Part shown: piece by piece, positions 29,260 to 39,452 of the stretch
Position numbering within the stretch: the stretch's first letter is position 1
How the letters are laid out: every line of letters starts with the position of its first letter
Source: Wenyingzhuangia marina
GTDB taxonomy: Bacteria > Bacteroidota > Bacteroidia > Flavobacteriales > Flavobacteriaceae
Assembly: GCF_900130035.1 (NCBI RefSeq)
Contig: NZ_FQXQ01000002.1
Location: 1 to 64,000, forward strand
Length of the DNA stretch: 64,000 nucleotides
Reading direction: 5' to 3'
The notes under the pieces: generated by a model
What the model was told of the DNA's origin: nothing
Seen by the model: only the letters and a program-made list of their open reading frames with translations
The model's database searches: none
Program-made: the position numbers and the translations under genes

Positions 29260-31527
29260 TTATTTTACGGTAATTATAGTTTCTGCCATTGTTGACGCTC
29301 CTAATTCAACACTACGTTTCATAGGGCTAGAACCTCCAATGTAAATATTAAATTCTCCTGATTCAATAGTACTAGATCCATCATTTTTAATAATTTCAAA
29401 ATCTTCAGGAGTCAACTCAAAAACAATTTTTTTAGAATGTTCTGCCTTTAAGTGAATTCGTTTGGTTTTGATAAGTTTAAAATTAGGTACAGTTACAGAA
29501 GCTTTTTTATCTGAAATATAAACTTGAACAACTTCATCAGCATTTATTTTACCTGTGTTTGTAATATTTACTTCAACATTAACATTTTCTTTTTTAGATA
29601 TTGATGATGAAGAAGCTTTTATGTTGTTGTAATTAAAAGTGGTGTAGCTCAATCCAAATCCGAAAGGATATAATGGATCTACATCCATGTATTTATAAGT
29701 TCTTCCTTTCATTGCATAGTCATCAAAAGCAGGTAGCTGATCTATAGATTTTGGAAAGGTAATAGGTAATCTTCCTGAAGGAGAAACTTTTCCAAAAAGA
29801 ATATCAGCCACTGCAGTACCTCCTTCTTCACCAGGATACCAAACAAATAATACAGCATCAGCTAGTGCTTGTACTTCTGAAAGATTTATAGCACTACCAC
29901 CTGTAATAACTGCTATAATAGGTTTTTTGTCTTCAGGATTTTTATCAGCTGTTTTTCTTAATTCTTTTAGATAATCAATTTGATTTTTTGGCAAACTATA
30001 GCTTAAAATATCACCAGCAGTATCGGAATCTAAAGAATCTCCCTCTTCACCTTCTAGTTGACTAGAAACGCCTAAAACAACAATAGTAACATCACTATTT
30101 CCTGCATGGGCTGTTGCATAATTTATAGGGTTTATAGAAGGTTTGTTTAGCATAGCTCCTAGTCTGTACTGTAATTGACTGGTTGGTTCGATAGCTTTAC
30201 TAACTCCTTCTAAAATAGTAACCATATTAGGGTTAACTCCATAGTAATTTCCTAACAATATTTCTATACTAGCAGCATTTGGACCTGTAACAAAGTATTT
30301 TGATAGATCGTTTTTTAGAGGTAAAATTCCATTGTTTTTTAGAAGAACAATACTTTTTTGAGCAGCTTCTTTAGATAATTCTCTATGCTTTTCACTATTT
30401 ACTACTTCAAAAGGAATGTTATCGTATGGATTGCTTCCCACAGGATCAAATAATCCTAATTTAAATCTTGTTTTTAGCAGAGTAGCTAATTGTTCATCTA
30501 TTTCCTTTTCAGTAATCATTCCTAACTTAACAGCTTCACTAAGTGATTCGTATGTAACTCCACAGTTTAAGTTAACCCCAGTTTTTATAGCCAATGCAGC
30601 AGCTTCTGCAGCGGTTTGTACTCTTCCATGACCACCTTCATTAGGTTGATTGTATAAATCTACCAACGCCCAGCAATCAGAAACAACATGTCCTTTAAAA
30701 TTCCAGGTATTTCTTAAAACATCATCTATTAAATAGTTATTACTACAACATGGCTCTCCGTTAGTGCTATTATATGCACACATAATAGATTCAACATTGG
30801 CATCCACTAATGCTTTAAAAGCAGGTAAATAAGTTTCCCACAAATCTTTTTGATTTACTTCTGCATTAAATTCATGTCTTAATTTTTCAGGCCCACTATG
30901 TACAGCAAAGTGTTTGGCACAGGCAGCTGTTTTTAAATAATTAGGATGATCACCTTGTAAACCTTTTACAAAAGAAACACCTAGTATAGATGTTAAATAT
31001 GGATCTTCTCCGTAAGTTTCCTGCCCACGTCCCCAACGAGGATCTCTAAAAATATTGATGTTAGGTGTCCAAAAAGTCAACCCATTGTATTGTTTATGAT
31101 ATCCTTTTTTACTAGTGGCATTGTAAATAGCTCTAGCCTCATCTGATATGGCCGATGACACTCTATAAGCCAAATCTGGATCAAAAGTAGCACCCAAACC
31201 TATCGCTTGTGGAAAAACTGTGGCAGCACAAGAACGTCCTACTCCATGTAATGCTTCGTTCCAATAATCATAAGCGGGTATCCCTAGCCTTTTTATTTCT
31301 GGAGTTCCATTCATCATCTGTGCAGCTTTTTCTTCTAGAGTAAGTCTAGAAATTAAATCTTCAACTCTTGCATCTATGGGCTTTGAAGGATTTTTAAATA
31401 AAAGTGAATCTGTATACACATGATCACTTTTTGTATCTTTTTCAGTCTTATTGCTGTCTGTTTTACACGAGGATACCAAGATTGATCCTATGCATAAAAT
31501 AAAGATTTTGAAAATGTTTTTCTTCAT
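29260..31527 (-). CDS. GH3 lipoprotein, probable xylan beta-xylosidase
   Basis: The protein has 755 residues with a lipoprotein signal (ILVSSC, Cys near 21). The GH3 barrel shows RDPRWGRGQETYGEDPYLTS, KHFAVHSGPEKLRHEF and HVVSDCWALVDLYNQ, in which the Asp is the expected nucleophile. The C-terminal alpha/beta domain (GGSAINLSEVQ) and a fibronectin-like end follow. There is no PA14 insert, unlike the GH3 at 7745. Membrane anchoring and a separate promoter suggest a different place of action from the other GH3. It is the first gene of a leftward unit whose upstream region holds a variant operator. Confidence 0.87.
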   Translation of the reverse strand: MKKNIFKIFILCIGSILVSSCKTDSNKTEKDTKSDHVYTDSLLFKNPSKPIDARVEDLISRLTLEEKAAQMMNGTPEIKRLGIPAYDYWNEALHGVGRSCAATVFPQAIGLGATFDPDLAYRVSSAISDEARAIYNATSKKGYHKQYNGLTFWTPNINIFRDPRWGRGQETYGEDPYLTSILGVSFVKGLQGDHPNYLKTAACAKHFAVHSGPEKLRHEFNAEVNQKDLWETYLPAFKALVDANVESIMCAYNSTNGEPCCSNNYLIDDVLRNTWNFKGHVVSDCWALVDLYNQPNEGGHGRVQTAAEAAALAIKTGVNLNCGVTYESLSEAVKLGMITEKEIDEQLATLLKTRFKLGLFDPVGSNPYDNIPFEVVNSEKHRELSKEAAQKSIVLLKNNGILPLKNDLSKYFVTGPNAASIEILLGNYYGVNPNMVTILEGVSKAIEPTSQLQYRLGAMLNKPSINPINYATAHAGNSDVTIVVLGVSSQLEGEEGDSLDSDTAGDILSYSLPKNQIDYLKELRKTADKNPEDKKPIIAVITGGSAINLSEVQALADAVLFVWYPGEEGGTAVADILFGKVSPSGRLPITFPKSIDQLPAFDDYAMKGRTYKYMDVDPLYPFGFGLSYTTFNYNNIKASSSSISKKENVNVEVNITNTGKINADEVVQVYISDKKASVTVPNFKLIKTKRIHLKAEHSKKIVFELTPEDFEIIKNDGSSTIESGEFNIYIGGSSPMKRSVELGASTMAETIITVK

Positions 31528-31607
31528 GATATTAAGCTATATTTAAGTTTAAATTTTAGTTATTGAAATTTTAATTTTTATTTCTCATTTGATTGTTATA
31601 GTTTTAC

Positions 31608-31619
31608 ACAACCGATTGC
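31608..31619 (-). promoter_or_regulatory. Putative LacI-family operator between divergent units 4 and 5
   Basis: Read on the minus strand it is GCAATCGGTTGT, one end base from the common form and with the central CpG kept. It sits 81 bases before the GH3 start and 105 bases before GH67. It could control both directions. The TCGG half points toward the GH3 unit, as it points toward the gene at all other sites. Confidence 0.6.
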
Positions 31620-31723
31620 AAGTTATGTTGTTTTTGCTATTTTTACAATTTTTAAGTGTTTAAATTGAAAAATAATCATTTTGTGGTTTCCGAAATTTTT
31701 AAATTATAATTAATAGGTTATAG

Positions 31724-33880
31724 ATGAATAGATTAATACTGAGACAGTTTTTGCTATTAACTTTATGTTTTGTTAGTGGCAATGTTTTTTCAAATAATGG
31801 TTATAAACTATGGTTACAATATAATTTTGTTGAAGATAGTAAGTTAAGAGAAGAATATAAAGTAGGATTAAACTCAATTTTTTTTGCTGGAAATTCAGAA
31901 ACTGTAAAAGTTGCATCAAAAGAGTTGATGTTGGGACTTTCTGAAATGCTAGGTGAGGAGAACTTTAAAAACAATAAGTGGAATTCTCAATTAGTATGTG
32001 CTTCAGAAGCTTTTCTTAACCATGAATTGAAAAAACTGTTGAAAAGTGAATTAGAAGAAATCAATGATGAAGGATTTGTTCTTAAAACTTTCATGGTTCA
32101 TGGTAAGCAAAAAACAGTAATTACAGGAAAAACAGATATTGGAACCATGTATGGTGTATATCACTTCTTAAGGTTATTACAGACTCATCAATCTATCAAA
32201 CAGTTAAATGTTATAGAGTCACCAAAAATAAAAGTTCGTGTATTAAATCACTGGGATAATTTAGATAGAACCGTGGAAAGAGGGTATGCAGGGTTTTCTA
32301 TTTGGGATTGGCATCGTTTGCCAGATTATATAGATCAGAGATATATTGATTATGCTCGTGCCAATGCATCTGTAGGAATTAATGGAGTAGTATTAAATAA
32401 TGTAAATGCCAATGCACTTATTTTAACTCCTTTTTATTTAGAAAAAGTAAAAGCATTGGCTGATGTATTTAGACCTTATGGAATAAAGGTGTATTTAACA
32501 GCTCGTTTTTCTGCTCCAATAGAAATAGGTGATTTAAAAACTGCAGACCCACTTGATAAGAATGTTATTCAATGGTGGAATAAAAAAACTGAAGAAATTT
32601 ATAAGATGATTCCTGATTTTGGAGGATATCTTGTAAAAGCAAATTCAGAAGGACAACCAGGACCACAAAATTACGGAAGAAATCACGTAGATGGTGCTAA
32701 TATGTTAGCAGATGCATTAGCCACATTTAAAGGAATTGTAATGTGGAGAGCTTTTGTGTATTCTGAACATGATGTAACCGATAGAGCCAAACAAGCATAT
32801 AGTGAATTTGTCCCTTATGATGGACAGTTTAAAAAGAATGTAGTTGTTCAAGTAAAGAATGGAGCTATCGATTTTCAACCTAGAGAACCTTTTCATCCTA
32901 TGTTCGGAGCTATGCCTAAAACTCCTTTAATGATGGAGTTTCAGATTACCCAAGAATATTTAGGACAAAGTACACATACTGTGTTTTTACCAAAGTTATT
33001 TGAGGAAGTTTTACACGAAGATACTTATGTAAATGGAAAAGGATCTATTGTAGCCAAAGATGTTGACGGCTCATTACACGGAGATAAATTAACAGGAATT
33101 GCTGGTGTTAGTAATATCGGAAATGATATTAATTGGACAGGAAATGTAATGTTACAAGCTAATTGGTATGGATATGGTCGTTTGGCTTGGAACCCTTATT
33201 TATCTTCTGGAGAAATTGCAGATGAGTGGTTACGTTCAACTTTTTCTAATGATAAAAAATTTGTAGAACCTGTAAAAGAAATGTTATTAGATTCTAGGGA
33301 AGCTGTAGTGAATTACATGACACCTTTGGGATTACATCACATAATGGCCACAGGACATCATTATGGGCCTGGACCATGGGTATCTAATCTTTCTAGACCA
33401 GAATGGAATCCGGTTTATTATCACAAAGCAGATGAAAATGGTGTTGGTTTTGATCGTACAAAAACCGGAAGTAATGCGGTAGCACAATATGCTCCTGAGG
33501 TAGCAAAAATGTATGGAGACATTAAAACCTGTCCTGAGGAATATTTATTGTGGTTTCATCATGTTTCTTGGGATTATAAATTAAAAGATGGAAATGTACT
33601 TTGGGATGGAATAGCATTAAAGTATCAAGAAGGAGTAGAGGAGGTAAAGTCTATGAAAAAGACATGGCAGAAGATGAAACCTTATGTTGATGATGAGCGT
33701 TTTAAAGAAGTAAATATGTTCTTAGATATACAACTAAAAGAGGCTAAATGGTGGAGAGATTCATGTTTGTTATACTTCCAGCAATATTCAAAAAAAGAAC
33801 TACCTGTAGGAGTTGATAAGCCAGAACATACATTGGAGTATTATAAATCATTAAAATTCCCTTTTGCACCAGGAAACTAA
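31724..33880 (+). CDS. GH67 alpha-glucuronidase
   Basis: The protein has 718 residues with a signal peptide ending near NVFSN. The N-terminal alpha/beta domain (about 25-155) precedes a barrel with VLNHWDNLDRTVERGYAG, KANSEGQPGPQNYGRNH (general acid Glu near 307), VQVKNGAIDFQPREPFHPMF (catalytic Asp near 383) and EFQITQEYLGQSTH (Glu near 411). These match the GlcA67A triad of Glu and Asp/Glu. GH67 removes (4-O-methyl)glucuronic acid from the non-reducing terminal xylose of oligosaccharides and complements the GH115 next door. It is probably periplasmic. It is the first gene of unit 5. Confidence 0.93.
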   Translation: MNRLILRQFLLLTLCFVSGNVFSNNGYKLWLQYNFVEDSKLREEYKVGLNSIFFAGNSETVKVASKELMLGLSEMLGEENFKNNKWNSQLVCASEAFLNHELKKLLKSELEEINDEGFVLKTFMVHGKQKTVITGKTDIGTMYGVYHFLRLLQTHQSIKQLNVIESPKIKVRVLNHWDNLDRTVERGYAGFSIWDWHRLPDYIDQRYIDYARANASVGINGVVLNNVNANALILTPFYLEKVKALADVFRPYGIKVYLTARFSAPIEIGDLKTADPLDKNVIQWWNKKTEEIYKMIPDFGGYLVKANSEGQPGPQNYGRNHVDGANMLADALATFKGIVMWRAFVYSEHDVTDRAKQAYSEFVPYDGQFKKNVVVQVKNGAIDFQPREPFHPMFGAMPKTPLMMEFQITQEYLGQSTHTVFLPKLFEEVLHEDTYVNGKGSIVAKDVDGSLHGDKLTGIAGVSNIGNDINWTGNVMLQANWYGYGRLAWNPYLSSGEIADEWLRSTFSNDKKFVEPVKEMLLDSREAVVNYMTPLGLHHIMATGHHYGPGPWVSNLSRPEWNPVYYHKADENGVGFDRTKTGSNAVAQYAPEVAKMYGDIKTCPEEYLLWFHHVSWDYKLKDGNVLWDGIALKYQEGVEEVKSMKKTWQKMKPYVDDERFKEVNMFLDIQLKEAKWWRDSCLLYFQQYSKKELPVGVDKPEHTLEYYKSLKFPFAPGN

Positions 33881-33893
33881 TAATAAAGATAAA

Positions 33894-36794
33894 ATGAAGA
33901 TATATATTATAAAAAATAGATTATTTGTTTTAACACTGTTAATGCTGTTTTTAGTGGTAGATAATGTTAGAGCAACAACCACTCAGCAATATGTTATTAA
34001 TAAAGAGACCAATAATACTTTTCCATTAGCAACCAAAGGTAAAGTAGTTTCTATGATAATTGGGGATCATGATTATAAAGGAGTAAAACGTGTAGCTACT
34101 CATCTTCAGCAAGACCTTTTTAAAGTTACCAATGTTTTGCCTAAAATTTATGATTCTAATTCAAAAAACGAAGAATACATATTAATTATTGGAACTCTAG
34201 GAAAAAGTGAAATCATAAATAAACTTGTAAAAGAAGGAAAGATTGATGGAACTCAGTTAAAGGGAAAATGGGAGAAATTTATTACTCAAATTATTGAAAA
34301 TCCAATTAAAGGAGTAAAAAAAGCATTAGTAATTGCTGGTTCAGATAAAAGAGGAACTATTTATGGTATGTACAATTTATCTGAGCAAATAGGAGTTTCC
34401 CCTTGGCAATTTTGGGCAGATGTTCCTGCTAAAAAGCAAACAGAATTACATGTATTACCAGGAGTACATTCATTAGGAGAGCCTAAAGTAAAATATCGTG
34501 GAATTTTCATCAACGATGAAGCACCAGCACTAACAGGTTGGGCAAATGAAACCTTTGGAGGATTTAATTCTAAATTTTACGAACATGTATTCGAGTTAAT
34601 TTTAAGGCTAAAAGGGAATTATTTATGGCCAGCTATGTGGGGAAATAAATTCTATGTTGATGATCCTAAAAATGGAGAACTGGCTGATGAATATGGAATT
34701 GTGATGGGGACTTCTCATCATGAACCTCTAACAAGGGCTCATGCAGAGTGGAATAAAAATATTAATGGAGCATGGGACTTTAATACCAATGCAGAAGGTT
34801 TGAATTCTTTTTGGAAAAAAGGAATGGAGCGTATGGGGGATAGAGAAACCCTTGTAACTATTGGTATGAGAGGTGATGGAGATGAGCCAATGACAGAAGG
34901 TACTGCTATAGAATTGTTAGAAAACATCGTAAAATCACAGAGAAATATTATAAAAGAAGTTACGGGAAAACCTGTAGAAGAGACACCTCAGATATGGGCA
35001 CTTTATAAAGAAGTTCAGGAATATTACGACAAAGGGATGAAAGTTCCTGATGATGTAACACTTTTATTGTGTGATGACAATTGGGGGAATTTAAGAACTC
35101 TTCCTAGTTTAGATGCAGCTCCTAGAAAAGGAGGCTATGGGATTTATTATCACTTTGATTACGTTGGTGGACCAAGAAGTTATAAATGGATCAATACAAA
35201 TCAAATTGAGCGAACATGGGAACAAATGCACTTGGCATATGAACATGGAGTAGATCAAGTTTGGATTGTTAATGTGGGAGATATCAAACCAATGGAATTA
35301 CCAATATCTTTCTTTTTAGATTACGCATGGAATCCTAACGATTGGACAGCTGATAACTTAAAAGATTATTATGTTTTATGGGCTGAGGATAATTTTCCGA
35401 AAAAATTTAAGAATGAAATAGCAAACCTTTTAAAGTTGTATACAAAATATAATTCTAGAAGAACTCCTGAATTGTTAGATCAAAATACTTATAGTTTATT
35501 GCATTATAACGAGGCTGAAAAAGTAACTAATGATTATAAAAAACTTGCAGATAAGGCTATAAAAATAAATGAAAATTTAAAACCTGAATATAAAGACGCC
35601 TTTTATCAGTTGGTATTGTATCCAATTTTAGCAAGTGCTAATTTACAAGAACTGTATCTATATGTTGCCAAAAATTATTTATACGCAAAACAAGGAAGAG
35701 TAGCAACCAATAAATATGCTGAAAAAGTTAAAGAATTATTTAACAAGGATGCTGAATTAACAAAATATTACCATAACCAAATGGCTAATGGTAAGTGGAA
35801 CCATATGATGTCTCAAACTCATATAGGTTATAGAATTTGGAGTGATCCAAAAGAAAATATTCTTCCAAAGACTAAGACCATTCAAGTTGAAAATATTTCT
35901 GATATTGGAGTAGCTGTTGAAGGTTCTGATAAGTGGTGGCCAAATAATTTAGAAAAAGTAATGTTACCAACTTTTACAACCACAGGAAGTGATCTTTATT
36001 ATTTTGAAATTTTTAATAGAGGTAATAAACCTTTTGATTTTAAAATTAAGTCAAAATCAGAATTGATAAACTTATCTAAAACCAAGGGAACAATTACAGA
36101 TCAGGAGAGAATTAAGGTTTCTGTGAACTGGAAAAAAGTTCCTGAAGGGATAAGCAAAGGAGAATTTATTTTAGAAGCTAATGGAAAGAAAATACCTGTT
36201 TATATAGAAATTAATAATATAGATTTAAGTAAGGCTAAAGGTTTTGTAGAAAACAAAGGTATTATATCTATCAATGCATCTAGTTTTTTAGAAAAAAGTG
36301 AACCAGAAAACTTTACATGGGAAATTATAGATAATTTAGGGAAAACCAATTCAGCTGTAATTTCTTTACCAATAAAAAAAGGAAGAGTAGCTTTAAGTAA
36401 TACTTCTCCTAAACTATCTTATCCAGTTTATTTTACAAACAAAGGAAAAGTTAAAGTACATATGTATTTTGCTCCAACTATTAATTATAGATCAACAGAA
36501 GGAATGTATTATGGACTCTCTTTTGATAATCAAGACCCAGTAAAAGTAAATTATAGTTCTGAGCCTAATACTTTTAATTACAACGGAAAAGTACCACAAA
36601 ATTGGCATCAAAATGTATCCGATCATGTGAAGATAATAACTACAGAACTTGAAATTAATAAAGAAGGAAATCATACCTTAAACTACTATAGAGTTGATGA
36701 GGGATTGGTACTTCAAAAAATAGTGATAGAAACAAAAGATAGTCAATTAAAAGAATCTTATTTAGGTCCAAAAGAAAGTATTAAAATAAATTAA
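33894..36794 (+). CDS. GH115 xylan alpha-1,2-glucuronidase
   Basis: The start is placed at the ATG at 33894 (MKIYIIKNRLFVLTLLMLF, signal peptide ending near VRA). An in-frame ATG at 33864 would overlap GH67 and displace the signal. The protein has 966 residues. The GH115 core shows KYRGIFINDEAPALTGWANE, LRLKGNYLWPAMWGNKFYVD, GIVMGTSHHEPLTRAHAEW, MRGDGDEPMTEG and LLLCDDNWGNLRTLP. The C-terminal beta-rich part (about 650-966) is usual for the family. GH115 enzymes remove (methyl)glucuronic acid from internal as well as terminal xylose units. Together with GH67 it would cover all uronate positions. Confidence 0.92.
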   Translation: MKIYIIKNRLFVLTLLMLFLVVDNVRATTTQQYVINKETNNTFPLATKGKVVSMIIGDHDYKGVKRVATHLQQDLFKVTNVLPKIYDSNSKNEEYILIIGTLGKSEIINKLVKEGKIDGTQLKGKWEKFITQIIENPIKGVKKALVIAGSDKRGTIYGMYNLSEQIGVSPWQFWADVPAKKQTELHVLPGVHSLGEPKVKYRGIFINDEAPALTGWANETFGGFNSKFYEHVFELILRLKGNYLWPAMWGNKFYVDDPKNGELADEYGIVMGTSHHEPLTRAHAEWNKNINGAWDFNTNAEGLNSFWKKGMERMGDRETLVTIGMRGDGDEPMTEGTAIELLENIVKSQRNIIKEVTGKPVEETPQIWALYKEVQEYYDKGMKVPDDVTLLLCDDNWGNLRTLPSLDAAPRKGGYGIYYHFDYVGGPRSYKWINTNQIERTWEQMHLAYEHGVDQVWIVNVGDIKPMELPISFFLDYAWNPNDWTADNLKDYYVLWAEDNFPKKFKNEIANLLKLYTKYNSRRTPELLDQNTYSLLHYNEAEKVTNDYKKLADKAIKINENLKPEYKDAFYQLVLYPILASANLQELYLYVAKNYLYAKQGRVATNKYAEKVKELFNKDAELTKYYHNQMANGKWNHMMSQTHIGYRIWSDPKENILPKTKTIQVENISDIGVAVEGSDKWWPNNLEKVMLPTFTTTGSDLYYFEIFNRGNKPFDFKIKSKSELINLSKTKGTITDQERIKVSVNWKKVPEGISKGEFILEANGKKIPVYIEINNIDLSKAKGFVENKGIISINASSFLEKSEPENFTWEIIDNLGKTNSAVISLPIKKGRVALSNTSPKLSYPVYFTNKGKVKVHMYFAPTINYRSTEGMYYGLSFDNQDPVKVNYSSEPNTFNYNGKVPQNWHQNVSDHVKIITTELEINKEGNHTLNYYRVDEGLVLQKIVIETKDSQLKESYLGPKESIKIN

Positions 36795-36806
36795 AATATC
36801 ATAAGT

Positions 36807-37928
36807 ATGAAAATAATAAAAAACTCTCTACTCTTAGCAACAGCTTTAGCGATAGGAATTGGCTGTAAAAGTAGCAACAATAAAGCATCAGAAGAATTAA
36901 CATTAAAAGATGCCTATAAAAATAGATTTTACATAGGTACTGCTATGAGTAGACCTCAAATAGAAAATCTTAAATCTGAAGAAACCTCTCTAATTGCTAA
37001 AGAATTTAATAGTATTACGGCAGAGAATATTATGAAATCTATGTTTTTACATCCTGAGGAAGATGTTTTTAGTTTTGAAACATCCGATAAATATGTTGAT
37101 TTTGGGGTGAAAAATAACATGTTTATTCATGGTCATACATTAATATGGCACAGTCAATTAGCACCATGGTTTAGAGCTAAAAAAGATAGTCTTGAAATGA
37201 GTGTTGCTATGGAAAATCATATAAAAACAATTGTAGAACACTATGACGGTAAAATAGATTCATGGGATGTTGTAAATGAAGCATTAAATGAAGATGGAAC
37301 TTTAAGAAAATCTGTTTTTTTAAATACTATTGGGGAGGACTATTTACCTATGGCATTTAAATGGGCATCTGAAACAGATCCTAATGTAGATTTGTATTAT
37401 AATGACTATAATTTAACAGACACGGAAAAAAGAAAAGGTGCAATTCGTTTAATTAAACAAATTCAAGATAAAGGAGTTAAGATTGATGGAGTAGGTATGC
37501 AAGGACACTGGCATTTAAATAGACCTTCTTTAGAAGTAATAGAACAAAGTATTTTAGATTATGCTGCTCTTGGAATAAAAGTTGCTGTAACGGAATTAGA
37601 CATTAGTGTATTACCAGACCCTTGGGGATTACAAGGAGCAGAAATCAGTCAAAGATTTGAGAATAATGATAAAATGAATCCATATCCAAAGGCGTTGCCT
37701 GATTCTATTCAAACAAAATTAGCAAATAGATATAAAGATATCTTTAAGTTATTCTTAAAGCATCAAGATAAAATTAGTAGAGTTACTTTTTGGGGAATTA
37801 GCGATAAACAAACGTGGTTGAATGATTTTCCAATAAAAGGAAGAACCAATTATCCGTTACTTTTTGATAGAGAATTAAAACCTAAAAAAGCTTTTCATAC
37901 TCTTGTTGAATTGACAAAAGAAAATTAA
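36807..37928 (+). CDS. GH10 endo-xylanase lipoprotein
   Basis: The protein has 373 residues with a lipoprotein signal (IGIGC, Cys near 20). The single GH10 barrel has FNSITAENIMKSMFLHPEED, HGHTLIWHSQLAPWF, SWDVVNEALNEDG (acid/base Glu near 156) and VAVTELDISVLP (nucleophile Glu near 263). It cuts internal beta-1,4-xylosyl bonds. Being without an extra domain and grouped with glucuronidases and an inner-membrane symporter, it may act on already imported oligosaccharides rather than on the surface. The surface role more likely falls to the GH10 at 51860. Confidence 0.92.
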   Translation: MKIIKNSLLLATALAIGIGCKSSNNKASEELTLKDAYKNRFYIGTAMSRPQIENLKSEETSLIAKEFNSITAENIMKSMFLHPEEDVFSFETSDKYVDFGVKNNMFIHGHTLIWHSQLAPWFRAKKDSLEMSVAMENHIKTIVEHYDGKIDSWDVVNEALNEDGTLRKSVFLNTIGEDYLPMAFKWASETDPNVDLYYNDYNLTDTEKRKGAIRLIKQIQDKGVKIDGVGMQGHWHLNRPSLEVIEQSILDYAALGIKVAVTELDISVLPDPWGLQGAEISQRFENNDKMNPYPKALPDSIQTKLANRYKDIFKLFLKHQDKISRVTFWGISDKQTWLNDFPIKGRTNYPLLFDRELKPKKAFHTLVELTKEN

Positions 37929-37950
37929 GATTAACAATTAAATATAAAAC

Positions 37951-39408
37951 ATGAGTACTATATCAGAAAAACTATCCATTAAAGAAAAAATTGGATATAG
38001 TTTAGGTGATCTCGCTGCCAATTTGGTTTTTCAAACCTTGATGACTTATTTGGCTTATTTTTATACTGATATCTATGGACTTAAAACTAGCCATGCTTCA
38101 GTAATTATGCTAACAGTAGGTCTTATTGCTGCATTTGGTTTTAATCCTATTATTGGTGCTTTGGCAGATAGAACAGTTTCTAAATGGGGAAAATTTAGAC
38201 CTTGGATATTATGGACAGCCGTTCCTTTGGGTGTAGTTGCTTTGTTAGCTTTTAGTACCCCTAATTTTGATTACAAAGGAAAGGTGATTTATGCTGTGGT
38301 AACATACACTTTATTGTTGTTATTGTATGCTGCAAATAATCTACCATACTCTGCTCTAAGTGGTGTAATTACAGGAAACATGTCAGACAGGAATAGTTTG
38401 TCTTCTTATAGATTTGTTGGAGTAATGTTTGCCCAATTCTTTGTGCAAGTATTTATGTTACCAATTATAGAGACTGCAGGTGGTGGTGATAAAGCCGTAG
38501 GAATTGAAATTGTTATGACTTGGTTGGCAATCATAGGTACGGTAATGTTACTTATAACTTTTGTTACTACAAAAGAACGTATTGTTCCCAAACCAGAACA
38601 AAAATCTAGTGTTAAAGAAGATTTAGGAGATTTGTTTAAGAATAAACCTTGGGTAATCATACTTGCAGTAACGGCTATGGTTTTTGTTACATTAGCTATG
38701 AAAGGAGGAGCTTATGTTTATTACTTTGAAAACTATGTTGATAAAACAGCATTAACAAGTTTTATTCAACCCATATTAGGTTTTTTATCATCTATAGGCG
38801 TTAATTTCTTTGGAGAAAATCCAGTTTCTGCTGGTTTTGGTTTGTTTAATGCAGGAGGAATTATTTTTATGATTATCGGTATAACCATATCAAAAAGCTT
38901 TGCCGATAAGTACGGAAAAAGGGATGTGTTTAGAGTTGCATTGTTTATATCTACTTTGTTTATTCTGTTTTTTTATTTATTCCCTTCAACTTCTGTAGAA
39001 TTAATATTTGCCTCTCAAATATTACATGGTTTTTTCTATGGATTAACCATTCCTCTACTATGGGCAATGATTGCAGATGTAGCAGATTATTCTGAATGGA
39101 AAAATAATAGAAGAGCGACAGCAATTATTTTTTCGGCAATGATGGTTGGATTAAAAGGAGGCTTAAGTATTGGTAGTGCTTTACTAACCTATATTTTAGG
39201 ATTGTATGGATATGTAAGTAAGGAAGCATCTATAGTAGGACAAGAAATTGTACAACCAGAGAGTGCTATTCATGGTACAAAAATGTTGGTAAGTATTTAT
39301 CCTGCTATACCTTTTTTAATATGCATAGGATTATTGTTTTTCTATGAAATTAATAAAACTCTAGAAATAAAAATCGAGTCAGATTTAAAAGAAAGAAGAC
39401 TTCAGTAA
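37951..39408 (+). CDS. GPH-type sugar:cation symporter (MFS)
   Basis: The protein has 485 residues with about 12 hydrophobic segments and no cleavable signal. The N-terminal KIGYSLGDLAANLVFQTLMT and ALADRTVSKWGKFRPWILW are typical of the glycoside-pentoside-hexuronide family that includes melibiose and xyloside transporters. It would carry xylose, xylobiose or other short products across the inner membrane with Na+ or H+. It lies between the GH10 gene and a signal-less GH43, which points to uptake of small oligosaccharides followed by cytoplasmic hydrolysis. Confidence 0.9.
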   Translation: MSTISEKLSIKEKIGYSLGDLAANLVFQTLMTYLAYFYTDIYGLKTSHASVIMLTVGLIAAFGFNPIIGALADRTVSKWGKFRPWILWTAVPLGVVALLAFSTPNFDYKGKVIYAVVTYTLLLLLYAANNLPYSALSGVITGNMSDRNSLSSYRFVGVMFAQFFVQVFMLPIIETAGGGDKAVGIEIVMTWLAIIGTVMLLITFVTTKERIVPKPEQKSSVKEDLGDLFKNKPWVIILAVTAMVFVTLAMKGGAYVYYFENYVDKTALTSFIQPILGFLSSIGVNFFGENPVSAGFGLFNAGGIIFMIIGITISKSFADKYGKRDVFRVALFISTLFILFFYLFPSTSVELIFASQILHGFFYGLTIPLLWAMIADVADYSEWKNNRRATAIIFSAMMVGLKGGLSIGSALLTYILGLYGYVSKEASIVGQEIVQPESAIHGTKMLVSIYPAIPFLICIGLLFFYEINKTLEIKIESDLKERRLQ

Positions 39409-39452
39409 TTACTGAAGTAGACGAAAATATTATAATATAAAAATAGATTAAA

